Source: Promethearchaeota archaeon (lineage in GTDB: Archaea; Asgardarchaeota; Lokiarchaeia; Sigynarchaeales; SOKP01). Taken from it: 12,624 nucleotides of DNA. The translations under genes were made by a program, and so were the position numbers. A model generated the notes under the pieces. The model saw only the letters and a program-made list of their open reading frames with translations, was not told the DNA's origin and made no database searches. Shown piece after piece: positions 1-8,869 of the stretch (its first letter is position 1; the number at the start of each line of letters is the position of its first letter). The stretch covers positions 1-12,624 of the forward strand of contig JAUXAJ010000138.1 in assembly GCA_030620005.1 (NCBI GenBank). The letters are read 5' to 3'.

Positions 1-3000
1 ATTACATATCCTCTTCCAAATGAGGTATGTGGAAGTGAAGCTCCGAGTTTTGAGGTGGTTGTCAGTGCGGGAGCGGCTGCAAGAGATACGACATGGTATA
101 CCTTAGATGATGGTGTAACTAACTTTACTTTTACTGGAGAGATTGGCAACATAAATCAATCCGCCTGGGATGCTCTTGGTGATGGACCATTATCAGTCAC
201 TATTAAATTCTACGTGAATAATTCGTTAGGAAGCTGGAGTTCTGATACGATAACAATTACAAAAGATATTGATGCTCCTCTCGTTGTAATCAACTTACCG
301 ATAAATGAAACAACATGGAATTCCGCACCAAGTATCAATATAACTGCGTTTGATCCTAACTTGGATAGAATCTGGTATAGCGTTGGAGGATATAACATCT
401 CGCTCACGAATAATACAGAACAAGAGCTTGATTCAATGATATGGAGCAATTTAGATTCTGAATGTGCGTTTGAAATTTACATTTACGCAATTGACTTAGC
501 TGGTAATTTTAATAATACTTACGTGATAACCTTGAATAAGGATGTAATAGATCCTAACATTGCTATCGAAAGTTATAACTCTACCGCAGAATACGAAACA
601 GGCTCAGTTGTCGTTGTTTGCAATGTAACCGACTATTCTGAGCTTAAAACTGTTGATCCTGTTCAAATAATGTATTATTATCCGAACGATACACTCATTG
701 GAACATACAACATGCTTCATGAAAGTGGAGACATTTATAATTATACTTGGAATACTAATGGATACGATATAGGCGAAAATTATTACTTTATAATTATTGC
801 TGATGATAACGTGTCAAATTCAGATTCAACAACTCAAAAATTCTTTGCAATTGAAGATACTGTAAATGCCACAGTAATTCTTGATACACGTGATGCAACC
901 GTGGATTACGGCACTGGATCCATGTTTGTGAATTTAACCGCTACTGATAATTACGGATTAAGAGACTATGATGCGGTTCTGATTATGTTTTATCATCCGA
1001 ATGGAACTCTCATTGGAACTTATAATATGATTCACGATAGTGGAGACATTTATAATTATACGTGGGATGTTAACTCGTACGAACCTGATGAAGATTATTA
1101 TTTTAGAGTTCTTGTTTACGATAATTCGAGTAATTGTAACAATACAATTATGGAAAACTTTACTATAGTAGATAATGTAAATCCATCAGTGAAAATTGAG
1201 AGTTATTACTCTGAAGGCATCTATGGAAATGGAAAAATTTTAGTATTCATTAATGTCACTGATAATCATGAAACTGTTCTTCCGGTTAATATTCTTTTCT
1301 ATTATCCAAATGCTACCATTATTGATACTTATACAATGGTTATTTTAGGGGCCGATAGATATAAGATTACTTGGTTAACTTCTGGTCATCCTTTATTGGA
1401 TAATTACTATTTCATCATTAATGCTACAGATCTTTCGGGAAATTACAATGATACAGTTACTAAAACATTTAATATCATAGAAATTATAAAACCTGAAATT
1501 TCAGTTGATTATTATAATACAACTGTAGAATGGTCTACTGGTACCTTAATTGTTAATGCATCGGTAACTGATAACTATGTGTTGAATGAAACGGACCCTG
1601 TAAAAATCTCTATATATAATTCAACTGGAGATTTAAAACATCAAGGTATAATGACGGAGCTCGTCGACGATGTTTTTACTTACTCGTGGTCTGTAAGCGG
1701 ACAACTTCTTGGAGAAAACTATTACTTTACAATTACAGCGACAGATAATAACACTAATTCACGAACCACCTCTCGATATTATTTCGATATCGTCGATAAT
1801 GTTAAACCTAATGTGAATTATAAGTATAGCGATGCATTTGCATATTACGGGGTAGGAACGATTACTGTTAACGTTACTGCAAGTGATAATGAACAGTTGA
1901 ATGAAACAACACCATTACACATAACTTTCTATGAACCTGATGACACTGTAATTTGTACTTATTACATGTCATTGATACTTAGTAATTATACATGCACCTG
2001 GAGCGTTGGGTCATATGATCCAGATGTTGGTTATTACTTTATTGTCACCGCTTACGACAATTCGGAGAATTCTAATTCTACAATAGAATATTATTTCGAC
2101 ATCATTGATCTTACCGATCCTTCGGTGTCTGTCCTTTTCTACGAATCTGTAGCAGATGTCAATACTGGTTCTATAACGGTTAGTTGCAACATTACTGATA
2201 ATCATGGGATTGATAACGTTGAAATTATTTTTTTTAACCCGAGCAATGCGTTACTTACATCTGATACAATGAATTACGCGGGTGGAAATTACTACTCATA
2301 TACTTGGGATGTTAATTCATATCCTTACGCTGATGATTATTATTTCAATATTACTGCTCATGATCTTTCAGATAACGCTAATGATCCAGTAAAACTATTC
2401 TTTAATATTGTAGATCACGGTCAACCCAACATAACTGTTAGTCCTGTTTCTTCCGTGGAATGGAATACCGGAACACTCAGGGTTGATGCTATCGTTAAGG
2501 ATAATTACGAATTGAATCAAAATGATCCCGTTAAAATTTCACTATACTATGTAAATGGAACAGTTTTTGTAACAAATGCAACAATGAACAATGTTTCAAA
2601 TAACTACTATTATGAATTTTCAATGGTAGGCTTTCCTCTTGAAAGGAATTATCATTTCAAGATATTAGCAAATGACAGTGCTGGTAATGTAGAGATAACA
2701 CCATTTCATTCATTCGATGTTGTTGATACAGTTGACCCTGTTATATCTAATATAGAAGTAACAGACACTCAAATGCAAGCTTGGCCTGGCGTGGTTAAGG
2801 TCACCGTAACTGTAACGGACAATTATGGACTTAGGTCTACAAGTCCCGTGCAAATAACATTCTACTATCCGGACGCTTCTGTGTTAGGCACATTTGATAT
2901 GAGTTTCATTGGAAGTAATGAATATACTCATACATTAAGTGGTTTAAACAGTTATGATCCCGAAACAGGTTATTACTTTATCGTAACAGCATTTGATACT

Positions 3001-6000
3001 TCAAGTAATGATAATAGTTCAATTCAAATAGAATTCGAGATATTGGACATAATCATCTTCCAAAGTGCAGGGTATTACAAGGGTTATGAAATAAAAACGC
3101 CGGTTCTTAGATACTATCAGAATCCTTCTAAATCAGATTATGTTGTTGTCATATCTTCATTGACTGCACAAGCTGGTTACATAGAAAAATGCCTGAAATC
3201 TGGGCAATCTGTAGATTTAGATTATTACCGACAGCAAATAAGAAACGCAATTAACGCAACTTTAGATGCTCATCCAAACGCATACATTTACATCATGGAC
3301 CGTGATCTAGGACACGTGAATAATTCTTACTACTTACAACTTCACTTCAATGGATTTTGGCTCATGCACAAATATGGCTATTATGGCTCTGATGGCACTG
3401 CTCCTTCATTTGCTTTATTAAATAATGGAGGTCCTAGGGATTACTATGGTTATTATTATTATCGGAGTCTAATTCAATTGAAAGTCTTCAAAGTAAAAAA
3501 TTATTTCTATGAACACACAAATGTATTGATTTTAGGCGATTCTCTTGAATTTCCAGAATTTATATACGAGGATGGGTTCTCAGATAGCATGTATTTAGCT
3601 TATGGATCTTACATGCTTGGAGGAATTGGACGCTTACCCATAGAAAAGACCGAAGCATATTTCAATGCAATAAAATACGTGAATTTCGAGAAAAAGTTTA
3701 ATCTTGCTGGAGGTTCCTATTATAACAAGTTATACTATTTATTCTACAGACAACTTGATGGTTGGGGTAAGGGATATAGCGGAGAATTCTACTATGGATC
3801 AAATCCTTCCAATATAAATCAAGCAGATTTAATTATTTCGGGATTTTATGGACACATACAGGCGGGACCATTATACGACGGTGCAGCGTATGATCCGGAA
3901 GATTTTGACCCCTCATTAATGATGGGCTATTCAAATTCGATGTCAAATACTCTTTACTTCGACCGGGAATACGGTTATTTCTTTGGTGCTTTTGGCGGAC
4001 ATATTTTAGATAAAGGAGTAACTACTCTAGGGGCTTCTTATTACACGTATGTAAGTTATTACACCTATAGATTTGACAGCGCTTACTTGCAAATGATGAT
4101 CATGCAAGAACTTTTCCGAGGTCGATTTTCAACCTTAGGTCAAGTATATAGTAGTGCAATATCAAGATATCAATATTATAGGTATGCGGCTCAAATTCGC
4201 TTAATAGGAGATCCTGGTTTAGATGTCAGCAATTTTGACGATCTATCAGAAGAAACGGTAGATTACCTTCCAGAAAGCTTTGAAACGCAGTTCCTTATTG
4301 ATTATGATGTGAATAATACTGCCGATGGCGATTATCTTTACATCAATAGTACGACAACTCTTAACGATCCACGAGTGAATGAAATGCAAGTTGACATATC
4401 ATTCGCTTCGGTTTTTGGAGGTGAATTAATTGTTCCAACGCTTGTTTATTCCCTTGAAATGCCTAAAAATCAATCCTTAGAAAACATGAAACTCATACTA
4501 ACTGATAATAGAACGTATGATGTACCAATTCCAATGCAAGAAAAAGCAGTCTTGTTTACTGAAGATGGAGAAGTGGCTGTTGCAAATATTAACATTGAAG
4601 GTGATACTACCTATTCAAGAATGAGTATTGATATTTCTGAATATTCGTTAAAAAAAATATACAAAATTACAATATTCCCTGCTTTATGGATGGAAGAATT
4701 GTCATCTTTTGAAGGTTCTCGCGATATAACATTACAATTTGAAATCATTAACATTACATTGGCTTCAAATGCAACTCTTAGTTACGAGGAGTGCGAATTT
4801 ACATTGCACGTAAATTCTAACGAGAATTATACACTTGGATTTAATTTAAATAACGCTATGAATAGTGTTGAAAATGCTTCTAATGTAATTGTTACTGTAC
4901 AACTACCAAGTGGACCTGATGGTTTGACGATTCTCGATACGAATGGTGGAGTATCGGGCTCATCGGTTTCTTGGTCGATAGACGAAATCGAAAACAGTTA
5001 TTATTTCTACATTGAATATAACGCTCCAAGTTCTATTACTGTTTCAGAATATAAAGAAATCACGATATCTGTAATGTATACTTCACTTGCTGAAGGGATA
5101 AAGACTTTAGAGAAAACTATACGCCTTTATTATCTAAGTGATAATTTATGTAATTTGGAGTTAAGGAATGTTGTCATTTCTGGATCAAGCCCAATCAGCT
5201 CAAGGTTAAGGAATAGTGACATTAGTATATCAGTAACTTATTACCGTTCATACTATAGTTTTGACGTGATTAATTCAGGCGAGTTGGATGTAAGTAATAT
5301 CCAGATCTATTTCTTAGTAAATGATGAAGTAATGAACTCAATTACAGAAGATCTCGAAGCAGGGCAGACTATTACTGTTATGGCGTATCACAATTTTGCC
5401 GAAGCAGGAACTTATGATTTGAAAATTCAAATCATAGCATTAGAATATGAATCAAATAAACTCGATAATATTTTTGAACAACAAATAATAATAGTGGACA
5501 GTTCCACTCCTGAAACACCAAGTACAGGTGGCGGAGGTGGTGCTGGTCCTGCTGCAATAGTGAAAGAAGAGGCTCCACCAACAGATATAGTAGAAGTGCC
5601 GGATTACTTGTTCTTGATCTTAATAATGCTGGCAATTGTTCCTAGCATAATTGCTGCATTCCTCGTTATTAGGAGAAGGGGGATGATAAGAATTAAGGAA
5701 GCAAGAGAGAGAGTCCAGGAAGAATTCGTTGAAGGGGATATTGTTCTTAAAGAAAAGAAATTGGTTTGTATAGTGCATAGAGGTCTTGTAGCTGGCGCTG
5801 TATATATCTGTCCGAGTTGCCAATCAATTTATTGTGAAAATTGTGCGCTTGCTTTAAAGGACAATAAAGAAAATTGTTGGGCTTGCGATCATGAAATCAC
5901 TATTGAAAGACCACCTACAATAGAGAAAAAGAAAGTTAAAAAAAAGAAAGTGGAAGCTGAAGAAGAGATTGTGGAGGATGTGGAACCTAAAGATGAGACG

Positions 6001-6300
6001 GTTGAGGATGAAGAAAAACCCACCGTAATAGGAGTTATTCCTACTGAAGAAGAACCTAAAGAAGCAGTAACACCAAAAGCACCTAAAGAACCAAAAAAGG
6101 CAGAGTCAAAAAAAGCAACGGCACCTAAAGCACCTAAAGCTCCCCCTAAAAAAACAGATCTACATAAAAAACCTAGGAAAATAAAGAAACATAAAGAACC
6201 AAAGAAGCATGAATCGATTGAGAAAGAATCAGATGGAAAAACACCAGGTAAAGAGGAAAGCAATAAAAAAGATTCATCGAATAGTGGAATAGATGAATAA
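1..6300 (+). CDS. Giant surface protein: Ig-like repeats, C25-like domain, TM helix, zinc module (5' partial)
   Basis: The reading frame is open from base 1, so the true start lies upstream; the GTG at 55 is internal. The 2099 visible residues (numbered from base 1) give two Ig-like domains (about 1-180), eight tandem Ig-like repeats (181-1016), a C25/gingipain-like domain (about 1018-1412), further beta-rich and CARDB-like domains (about 1430-1835), a Gly-rich linker, one transmembrane helix (about 1869-1890, followed by RRR), a Cys/His zinc module (1923-1964) and a Lys/Glu/Pro-rich tail. Many N-X-S/T sequons before the helix and the positive residues after it put the N-terminal bulk outside the cell and the tail inside. 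C25 hallmarks are IGRLP (1209-1213) and IGDPGL (1402-1407), but no Cys is seen at the nucleophile position. I infer a receptor or adhesin; the ligand is unknown. The architecture is well supported, the function is not. Confidence 0.85.
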   Translation: MTYPLPNEVCGSEAPSFEVVVSAGAAARDTTWYTLDDGVTNFTFTGEIGNINQSAWDALGDGPLSVTIKFYVNNSLGSWSSDTITITKDIDAPLVVINLPINETTWNSAPSINITAFDPNLDRIWYSVGGYNISLTNNTEQELDSMIWSNLDSECAFEIYIYAIDLAGNFNNTYVITLNKDVIDPNIAIESYNSTAEYETGSVVVVCNVTDYSELKTVDPVQIMYYYPNDTLIGTYNMLHESGDIYNYTWNTNGYDIGENYYFIIIADDNVSNSDSTTQKFFAIEDTVNATVILDTRDATVDYGTGSMFVNLTATDNYGLRDYDAVLIMFYHPNGTLIGTYNMIHDSGDIYNYTWDVNSYEPDEDYYFRVLVYDNSSNCNNTIMENFTIVDNVNPSVKIESYYSEGIYGNGKILVFINVTDNHETVLPVNILFYYPNATIIDTYTMVILGADRYKITWLTSGHPLLDNYYFIINATDLSGNYNDTVTKTFNIIEIIKPEISVDYYNTTVEWSTGTLIVNASVTDNYVLNETDPVKISIYNSTGDLKHQGIMTELVDDVFTYSWSVSGQLLGENYYFTITATDNNTNSRTTSRYYFDIVDNVKPNVNYKYSDAFAYYGVGTITVNVTASDNEQLNETTPLHITFYEPDDTVICTYYMSLILSNYTCTWSVGSYDPDVGYYFIVTAYDNSENSNSTIEYYFDIIDLTDPSVSVLFYESVADVNTGSITVSCNITDNHGIDNVEIIFFNPSNALLTSDTMNYAGGNYYSYTWDVNSYPYADDYYFNITAHDLSDNANDPVKLFFNIVDHGQPNITVSPVSSVEWNTGTLRVDAIVKDNYELNQNDPVKISLYYVNGTVFVTNATMNNVSNNYYYEFSMVGFPLERNYHFKILANDSAGNVEITPFHSFDVVDTVDPVISNIEVTDTQMQAWPGVVKVTVTVTDNYGLRSTSPVQITFYYPDASVLGTFDMSFIGSNEYTHTLSGLNSYDPETGYYFIVTAFDTSSNDNSSIQIEFEILDIIIFQSAGYYKGYEIKTPVLRYYQNPSKSDYVVVISSLTAQAGYIEKCLKSGQSVDLDYYRQQIRNAINATLDAHPNAYIYIMDRDLGHVNNSYYLQLHFNGFWLMHKYGYYGSDGTAPSFALLNNGGPRDYYGYYYYRSLIQLKVFKVKNYFYEHTNVLILGDSLEFPEFIYEDGFSDSMYLAYGSYMLGGIGRLPIEKTEAYFNAIKYVNFEKKFNLAGGSYYNKLYYLFYRQLDGWGKGYSGEFYYGSNPSNINQADLIISGFYGHIQAGPLYDGAAYDPEDFDPSLMMGYSNSMSNTLYFDREYGYFFGAFGGHILDKGVTTLGASYYTYVSYYTYRFDSAYLQMMIMQELFRGRFSTLGQVYSSAISRYQYYRYAAQIRLIGDPGLDVSNFDDLSEETVDYLPESFETQFLIDYDVNNTADGDYLYINSTTTLNDPRVNEMQVDISFASVFGGELIVPTLVYSLEMPKNQSLENMKLILTDNRTYDVPIPMQEKAVLFTEDGEVAVANINIEGDTTYSRMSIDISEYSLKKIYKITIFPALWMEELSSFEGSRDITLQFEIINITLASNATLSYEECEFTLHVNSNENYTLGFNLNNAMNSVENASNVIVTVQLPSGPDGLTILDTNGGVSGSSVSWSIDEIENSYYFYIEYNAPSSITVSEYKEITISVMYTSLAEGIKTLEKTIRLYYLSDNLCNLELRNVVISGSSPISSRLRNSDISISVTYYRSYYSFDVINSGELDVSNIQIYFLVNDEVMNSITEDLEAGQTITVMAYHNFAEAGTYDLKIQIIALEYESNKLDNIFEQQIIIVDSSTPETPSTGGGGGAGPAAIVKEEAPPTDIVEVPDYLFLILIMLAIVPSIIAAFLVIRRRGMIRIKEARERVQEEFVEGDIVLKEKKLVCIVHRGLVAGAVYICPSCQSIYCENCALALKDNKENCWACDHEITIERPPTIEKKKVKKKKVEAEEEIVEDVEPKDETVEDEEKPTVIGVIPTEEEPKEAVTPKAPKEPKKAESKKATAPKAPKAPPKKTDLHKKPRKIKKHKEPKKHESIEKESDGKTPGKEESNKKDSSNSGIDE
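541..3048 (+). repeat. Eight tandem Ig-like protein repeats of about 104 residues
   Basis: Eight repeats begin near bases 541, 859, 1174, 1483, 1798, 2110, 2416 and 2728. Each follows one pattern: a D-x-x-x-P or N-x-x-P entry, a T/NGT/S-(V/I)-x-V strand, T/S-D-N-(Y/H/E), a YYPN-type turn, a Y-x-x-TW strand, NYYF or YYFIV, and a closing F-x-I-x-D. This resembles bacterial-type Ig/cadherin-like stalk domains. The first two repeats are the closest pair and share a 23-base identical block (724-746 and 1039-1061) exactly 315 bases (105 codons) apart, which points to recent unit duplication. Confidence 0.85.
3052..4236 (+). other. C25 gingipain-like domain, probably lacking the catalytic Cys
   Basis: This is a domain inside the large CDS. 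C25-like landmarks in order are a hydrophobic strand DYVVVISS, IGRLPI followed by a helix (residues 1209-1214; in C25 enzymes this reads like GRLPV before a helix), a strand ending SGFYGH with His1285, FGAFGG (1328-1333), a Gly-Ala-Ser strand, and IGDPGL (1402-1407), the usual C-terminal signature. The family nucleophile Cys normally sits in a C-x-x-G-x-F type motif; here the matching position appears to be Tyr1326. The domain is very rich in Tyr, with runs such as YYGYYYYR. It may be a pseudo-peptidase used for binding. The assignment is by motif pattern only. Confidence 0.6.
5605..5670 (+). other. Single transmembrane helix of the surface protein
   Basis: About 22 hydrophobic residues (1869-1890) are followed by RRRG. 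Upstream is a TGGGGGAGPAA linker. The positive-inside pattern puts the Cys/His module and basic tail in the cytoplasm. Confidence 0.85.
5767..5892 (+). other. Cytoplasmic B-box/RING-like zinc-binding module
   Basis: The spacing is C1923-x2-H1926, C1937-x2-C1940, C1945-x2-C1948 and C1959-x2-C1962-x-H1964. Four metal-ligand pairs in about 42 residues fit a two-zinc, treble-clef/B-box-like fold. Similar modules occur in other Asgard membrane proteins (from memory, not searched). It sits directly after the membrane helix, with a Lys/Glu/Pro-rich tail of about 130 residues after it, so it could recruit cytoplasmic partners. Nothing visible proves ligase activity. Confidence 0.7.
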
Positions 6301-6487
6301 AGTCTTCTTGGACAACGAATCCATTGAAAAAATATGAATACTATATATCAATATCTTTATTCTGAAAATCCGTGTATTTCGCTTTAAGAGAAAAAGTCAT
6401 TTCATTAAAAAAAAAATTTTAAATCTGAATTTAGTAAAAGTTTAAAAATATTAAAATTAATTCTATTATTAAATTTAGAAAGAAGTA

Positions 6488-6508
6488 CCTAATTTTAATA
6501 AAATTAGG
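6488..6508 (+). promoter_or_regulatory. Perfect hairpin upstream of the 7TM gene
   Basis: CCTAATTTT and AAAATTAGG form a perfect 9-bp inverted repeat around a 3-base loop (AAT). It ends 40 bases before the ATG and just upstream of a TATA-like element. It could be the 3' end of the upstream transcript or an operator dyad; no T-run follows it, so an intrinsic terminator is not clear. Confidence 0.5.
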
Positions 6509-6510
6509 CG

Positions 6511-6521
6511 AATTTTAAGAT
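6511..6521 (+). promoter_or_regulatory. TATA-like promoter element for the 7TM gene
   Basis: The stretch AATTTTAAGAT is centred about 33 bases before the ATG at 6549. No convincing Shine-Dalgarno is present (only GTGAAG), which fits a leaderless or nearly leaderless archaeal transcript. This is a weak call in such AT-rich DNA. Confidence 0.35.
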
Positions 6522-6548
6522 TATTAAGTCAAGAAGTGAAGAATAAAA

Positions 6549-7259
6549 ATGCTTTCTTATATTGGGTGGATTAATGGTCTCACAGCAGTGGGCGTGCTTA
6601 TATGTGGCTGTACATTTGGATTTTATTTTATCTATCAATCAAAAAAAAATAAAGCTAAACTCCTTTTATATTTAGGTTTAGCGGCTATTTTTGCGGGCCT
6701 TGGTCAATTAGGACCGGTTTTGGATTTATTGACAATTCTTACTACAAATCAAAATTTGACTGGTCCACATGGATTGATTCCTACTTTAAGTTTCATATGG
6801 TTGGCTCCTTGTATCCTGTTTGCGATGTATCTCGGAGCTGAATTAATGATGTCTAAAAAAAAAAATTATATTCTCGTAATTTTTATAGTACTAAGCATCT
6901 TTTTCGAACTATTTATCTTCTTAGATCCAATTAGTTCCTTTACTATAAATTACCCTGAAAATCCTGGTGAAGATTTAGTTGATGATAGTCTTAATTTTGG
7001 GTCAATACCAGGAATTATAACGATTATTTTTATAATATCTGCTTTAATTTTTCTCGGTTTTGGATTTTTGCAAAAAGCAATTCAGTCAACTGGAATTATA
7101 AGGAAACAGTTTTTATTCTTATCTATTGGAATGTTTTTATATATCATTTTTGCTGCTTTAGACGGTTTGACCACTCCAGGAATTGCCTTAGTTTTCGTTA
7201 GAATTCCCGAGATAACTAGTTTTTGGTTCATGTATTTTGGTTTAAAGGAAAAACGTTAA
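6549..7259 (+). CDS. Seven-helix integral membrane protein of unknown function
   Basis: This 236-residue protein is almost entirely membrane. Seven hydrophobic segments are visible at about residues 4-29, 38-62, 76-99, 106-126, 152-173, 186-208 and 212-232, separated by short polar loops such as QSKKNK and MSKKKN. The longest loop (about 127-150) is acidic, with NPGEDLVDD. The topology resembles the 7TM sensor modules found at the N-terminus of some archaeal and bacterial histidine kinases, but no kinase, HAMP or other output domain follows: the gene ends with GLKEKR. The ATG at 6549 is chosen because the hydrophobic helix starts straight after it. It converges with the AMP phosphorylase gene, 28 bases away. 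I do not recognise the family and assign no function; a receptor, transporter or lipid-modifying enzyme are all possible. Confidence 0.75.
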   Translation: MLSYIGWINGLTAVGVLICGCTFGFYFIYQSKKNKAKLLLYLGLAAIFAGLGQLGPVLDLLTILTTNQNLTGPHGLIPTLSFIWLAPCILFAMYLGAELMMSKKKNYILVIFIVLSIFFELFIFLDPISSFTINYPENPGEDLVDDSLNFGSIPGIITIIFIISALIFLGFGFLQKAIQSTGIIRKQFLFLSIGMFLYIIFAALDGLTTPGIALVFVRIPEITSFWFMYFGLKEKR

Positions 7260-7287
7260 AAAATTAAAATATAAAAAACATGAGAAA
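7260..7287. terminator. Short A/T-rich convergent terminator region
   Basis: The 28 bases between the convergent stop codons are mostly A/T. Read on the minus strand they give T-runs just after the AMP phosphorylase stop, as used by archaeal RNA polymerase for termination. No stable hairpin is visible. Confidence 0.4.
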
Positions 7288-8850
7288 TTAAATCCTCTCT
7301 ATAAGCATTCCACCCAAGATTATAGGTCCTCCCGTAGAATTGTATATTTTTTCTGCTTTATTCAGTCTAGATTGACTATCAGAGTAAATTTTTAAAATTA
7401 CATCTCCTTCTTTGATTCTTGCCCCTTGTTTTTTAAAAATCCTTACGCCAGAGCTTTTTGAAAAGGGACAACCTGCTGCTTTAGCAATTTCATTAATGAT
7501 TGCGTTATTTACTTCTGTAATATGACCTGAGGAAGTAGCACGAATTTCTATATCGTGATTTCCAAGTTTAATATCTTCAGGCTTTATATTAGGATCTCCA
7601 CCTTGAGCTTCTATAATTTGTTTCATTTTTTCGTAGGCTTTTCCAGATCTTAGTATTTCTTTGGCTAAATATTTACCCTTATCTTTCGGTGCTTTACCAG
7701 CCATTTCCAATAGTATTCCCGCTAATGCTGTAGATTTTTCAATTAAGGAATTTGGTCCTGCGGAATAATCTCTCAGCAATGTTAAAGCTTCCTTCGCTTC
7801 AAGTGCGGGTCCAATATTATGTCCAATGGGTTGGTGAGCCAAACTCGTGGCACATTCGGCGTTAATCCCGACCTTCTTCGCAATTTCTTTAAACAATAAA
7901 GCAAACCCTTTTCCATCACTTGGACTATGAAATTTTGTTCCCGGACCGCAAGGAATGTCAAGTACAAGATTCTTAACGCCGAATGAAAGCTTCTTAGCGA
8001 TGATGGAAGGAATCATGAGGCCCGTAGGATCCATGTGAAGCGGTCTCTCAACTTCTATTAAAATATTATCCGCCGGAGATGTATCCAAAGCACCCCCCCA
8101 TATAATACAGGCTCGTTCTTTAGCAATTAGCTTTTTTAATTCGTCAGAATTGAATGCAACTGGAGCCAACACTTCCATGGAGTCTGCTGTCCCAGAGGGG
8201 CTTGTGATTGCCCGAGTGCTAGATTTTGGGATTGTTAATCCAGCAGCAGCGACGATGGGTACGATTATAAGGGTAACTTTATTTCCTGGAACGCCACCTT
8301 TCAGTAAAACTCACTAGCTGTGAATTTTTGTGCTGTGTTTATCGTAAACATCGGACCCGAAATCAAAAATAGTTCCGCTCCTCGCTTCTGCGAAAGTTAA
8401 TGCCGTCATTTCCTCTTTATCCATCCCATTTATCGACACACCTGTGATAAACGCCGCTAAATCTATTTGAGATAAACGACCCGAAACTGCATCAGATATT
8501 ATACTATTAATCTCTTCACTCGCCAATTTTTTTCCTTTAATTTTCCGTTTAATATATTTAAATGAGTCGGGAGGTTCTGCCGGTAATACAGAAATCGTAT
8601 CAGTAACTTCAAAATCTTTTAAGTTTATAAATGTATCAATAAATATTCCAACTTCACCTGGAGCAACAATGGAATCGTGATAAGACACGTCTAATATTGC
8701 TATCAAGCGTTTGTCTTCTTTAGAACTTAAACTTTGAAGAATTATTCTATCTCCAGCTTTTTTTCCTATTTTTTCTGCATCTTTTAAATTTAAAACAGCA
8801 ACTTTTACATTTCCAGTTTCAAAATTAATTTTTTTTACGTTTAATTTCAT
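7288..8850 (-). CDS. deoA: AMP phosphorylase, interrupted by an in-frame stop-containing insertion
   Basis: Archaeal AMP phosphorylase converts AMP and phosphate to adenine and ribose-1,5-bisphosphate, feeding the isomerase and form III RuBisCO salvage pathway. The start is the ATG at 8848-8850 (MKLNVKKIN): upstream codons of the same frame are hydrophobic and unlike the family. The archaeal N-terminal domain (about residues 1-85) is followed by the thymidine-phosphorylase-like core: the phosphate-binding DKHS motif, GGVPGNK, AITSPSGTAD, SMEVLAPV, then IIWGGALDTSPAD, IPCGPG, LAHQPIG, GPALEAKEAL and EAQGGDPN. Removing a 30-base insertion (8299-8328) leaves about 510 codons, matching the usual length of about 500. 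The insertion sits between DKHST and GGVPGNK, keeps the frame, and contains TAG and TGA in tandem. Everything else looks under selection. The gene is either processed or recoded, freshly broken, or hit by an assembly error. Family assignment is very strong; functionality is open. Confidence 0.9.
8299..8328 (-). other. 30-base hairpin insertion with TAG-TGA inside the AMP phosphorylase gene
   Basis: On the minus strand the insert is exactly ten codons, beginning and ending with AAA. It consists of AAAATTCAC, loop AGCTA, GTGAGTTTT, then ACTGAAA. The two 9-base arms pair fully (one G-U). TAG (8314-8316) and TGA (8311-8313) lie in the loop and 3' arm. The flanking codons encode DKHST and GGVPGNK, which join to a normal family motif once the insert is removed. 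CACAGC occurs both just before and inside the insert. I could not fit a canonical archaeal bulge-helix-bulge around its ends. Confidence 0.8.
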
Positions 8851-8869
8851 ATGGAGAAAGAAAAAAATA

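Larger units (their letters stand above)
6301..6548. other. AT-rich intergenic region between surface protein and 7TM gene
   Basis: These 248 bases separate two plus-strand genes. They hold A/T tracts near 6407-6475, a strong hairpin at 6488-6508 and a TATA-like stretch around 6511-6521. No supported ORF or RNA gene was found; the longest ATG frame is only about a dozen codons. Confidence 0.6.

Noticed and set aside
55..57. GTG at 55 as the start of the large surface protein
   Set aside because: The same frame is open back to base 1 and encodes Ig-domain sequence (PNEVCGSEAPSFEV), so the gene enters from outside the window.
5889..6263. Minus-strand ORF of 124 codons
   Set aside because: It is a low-complexity shadow of the Lys/Glu/Pro-rich tail encoded on the plus strand.
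8179..8313. Noncoding gap between two AMP phosphorylase fragments
   Set aside because: The frame is open here apart from the insert and encodes GGVPGNK, AITSPSGTAD and other core motifs; the Met at 8178 is internal.
8311..8316. TAG-TGA in the AMP phosphorylase gene read as pyrrolysine plus selenocysteine
   Set aside because: The ten inserted codons have no counterpart in the family, the two stops are adjacent, and no SECIS-like structure follows the gene. Recoding in place would put a foreign loop into the phosphate-binding motif.
8290..8340. Canonical archaeal bulge-helix-bulge intron at the 30-base insert
   Set aside because: I tried several registers for a 3-4-3 bulge-helix-bulge around the ends and none paired. 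A non-canonical intron is still possible.
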